The notes beneath the pieces were generated by a model, which was not told the origin of the DNA, did no database searches, and saw only the letters and a list, made by a program, of their open reading frames with translations. A stretch of 21,653 nt of DNA from assembly GCA_003599475.1 (NCBI GenBank), contig QZKK01000087.1, positions 1 to 21,653 on the forward strand, written 5' to 3'. Shown here in pieces: positions 21,538 through 21,653 of the stretch (position 1 is the stretch's first letter; every line of letters starts with the position of its first letter). Position numbers and translations under genes: made by a program. The stretch is from Desulfobacteraceae bacterium. GTDB taxonomy: Bacteria; Desulfobacterota; Desulfobacteria; Desulfobacterales; SURF-15.

Positions 21538-21653
21538 ACAAAAAACACCATGTAAAATTCGAAATTCGAATATCGAAGCACGAAACAAATCCGAATAGAA
21601 AAAAATCCAAATGACTAAAACGATATTCGTGCAGGTACTGTTGCCGATGCTCC

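Noticed and set aside
21615..21653. 13-codon open stretch at the right edge (minus strand) ending in TAG, possibly the 3' end of an upstream gene
   Set aside because: Too short to judge; the residues GASATVPARISF match nothing that I can name.
1..21653. CRISPR arrays, rRNA or tRNA genes, insertion-sequence transposases
   Set aside because: No regularly spaced repeats of CRISPR type, no conserved RNA-gene segments and no transposase-like proteins were seen on either strand.

Overview
The window looks like chromosomal DNA of an anaerobic deltaproteobacterium (Desulfobacterota, perhaps Desulfobacterales). This is inference. It rests on the moderately GC-rich coding style, an acyl-CoA dehydrogenase/ETF operon, a TcuA/TcuB-type flavoprotein plus Fe-S membrane pair, a small iron-sulfur flavoprotein, and dispersed intergenic repeats of a kind I associate with that group. 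No rRNA, tRNA, CRISPR array, transposase or phage gene was found.

Layout. 1-1187 (minus): an iron-sulfur flavoprotein followed by a pyruvate-kinase-C-terminal-like protein cut by the window edge. 1188-4468 (plus): a less GC-rich stretch of small, mostly single genes separated by hairpin-rich spacers. These are a toxin/antitoxin pair with a palindromic operator inside its promoter, an SRPBCC/AHSA1 protein, a 41-codon ribbon-helix-helix ORF behind a near-copy of the toxin promoter, an Asp/Glu racemase-like protein lacking the first catalytic cysteine, and an unrecognised protein. The stretch resembles a gene-cassette or genomic-island region. 4519-7104 (plus): a metallo-beta-lactamase fused to what looks like a degenerate histidine-kinase core, then a HpcH/HpaI aldolase. 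A 120-bp MITE-like inverted repeat, a small membrane protein and a CxxC/CxxC mini-protein follow. 8480-9463 (minus): an aldo/keto reductase.

9786-12518 (plus) reads as an operon: HAD dehalogenase-like hydrolase, a 104-aa protein of unknown role, a zinc nucleoside/base deaminase, and a radical SAM protein with SPASM-like cysteines whose start overlaps the deaminase stop. 12593-13726 is a class II-type Fic AMPylator with its own promoter and a 21-bp palindrome over the predicted transcription start. Converging on it (minus strand, 17727-13791) are an MFS transporter, TcuA and TcuB, a plausible module for uptake and oxidation of a tricarballylate-like acid.

The last operon (minus, 21537-17988) is acyl-CoA dehydrogenase, EtfB, and an EtfA whose C-terminus continues in the same frame into an XRE helix-turn-helix and a cupin domain. 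The electron carrier for the dehydrogenase is thus joined to a DNA-binding/ligand-binding regulator. This is the most unusual item in the window and the best candidate for an undescribed system: a redox flavoprotein that may directly control transcription.
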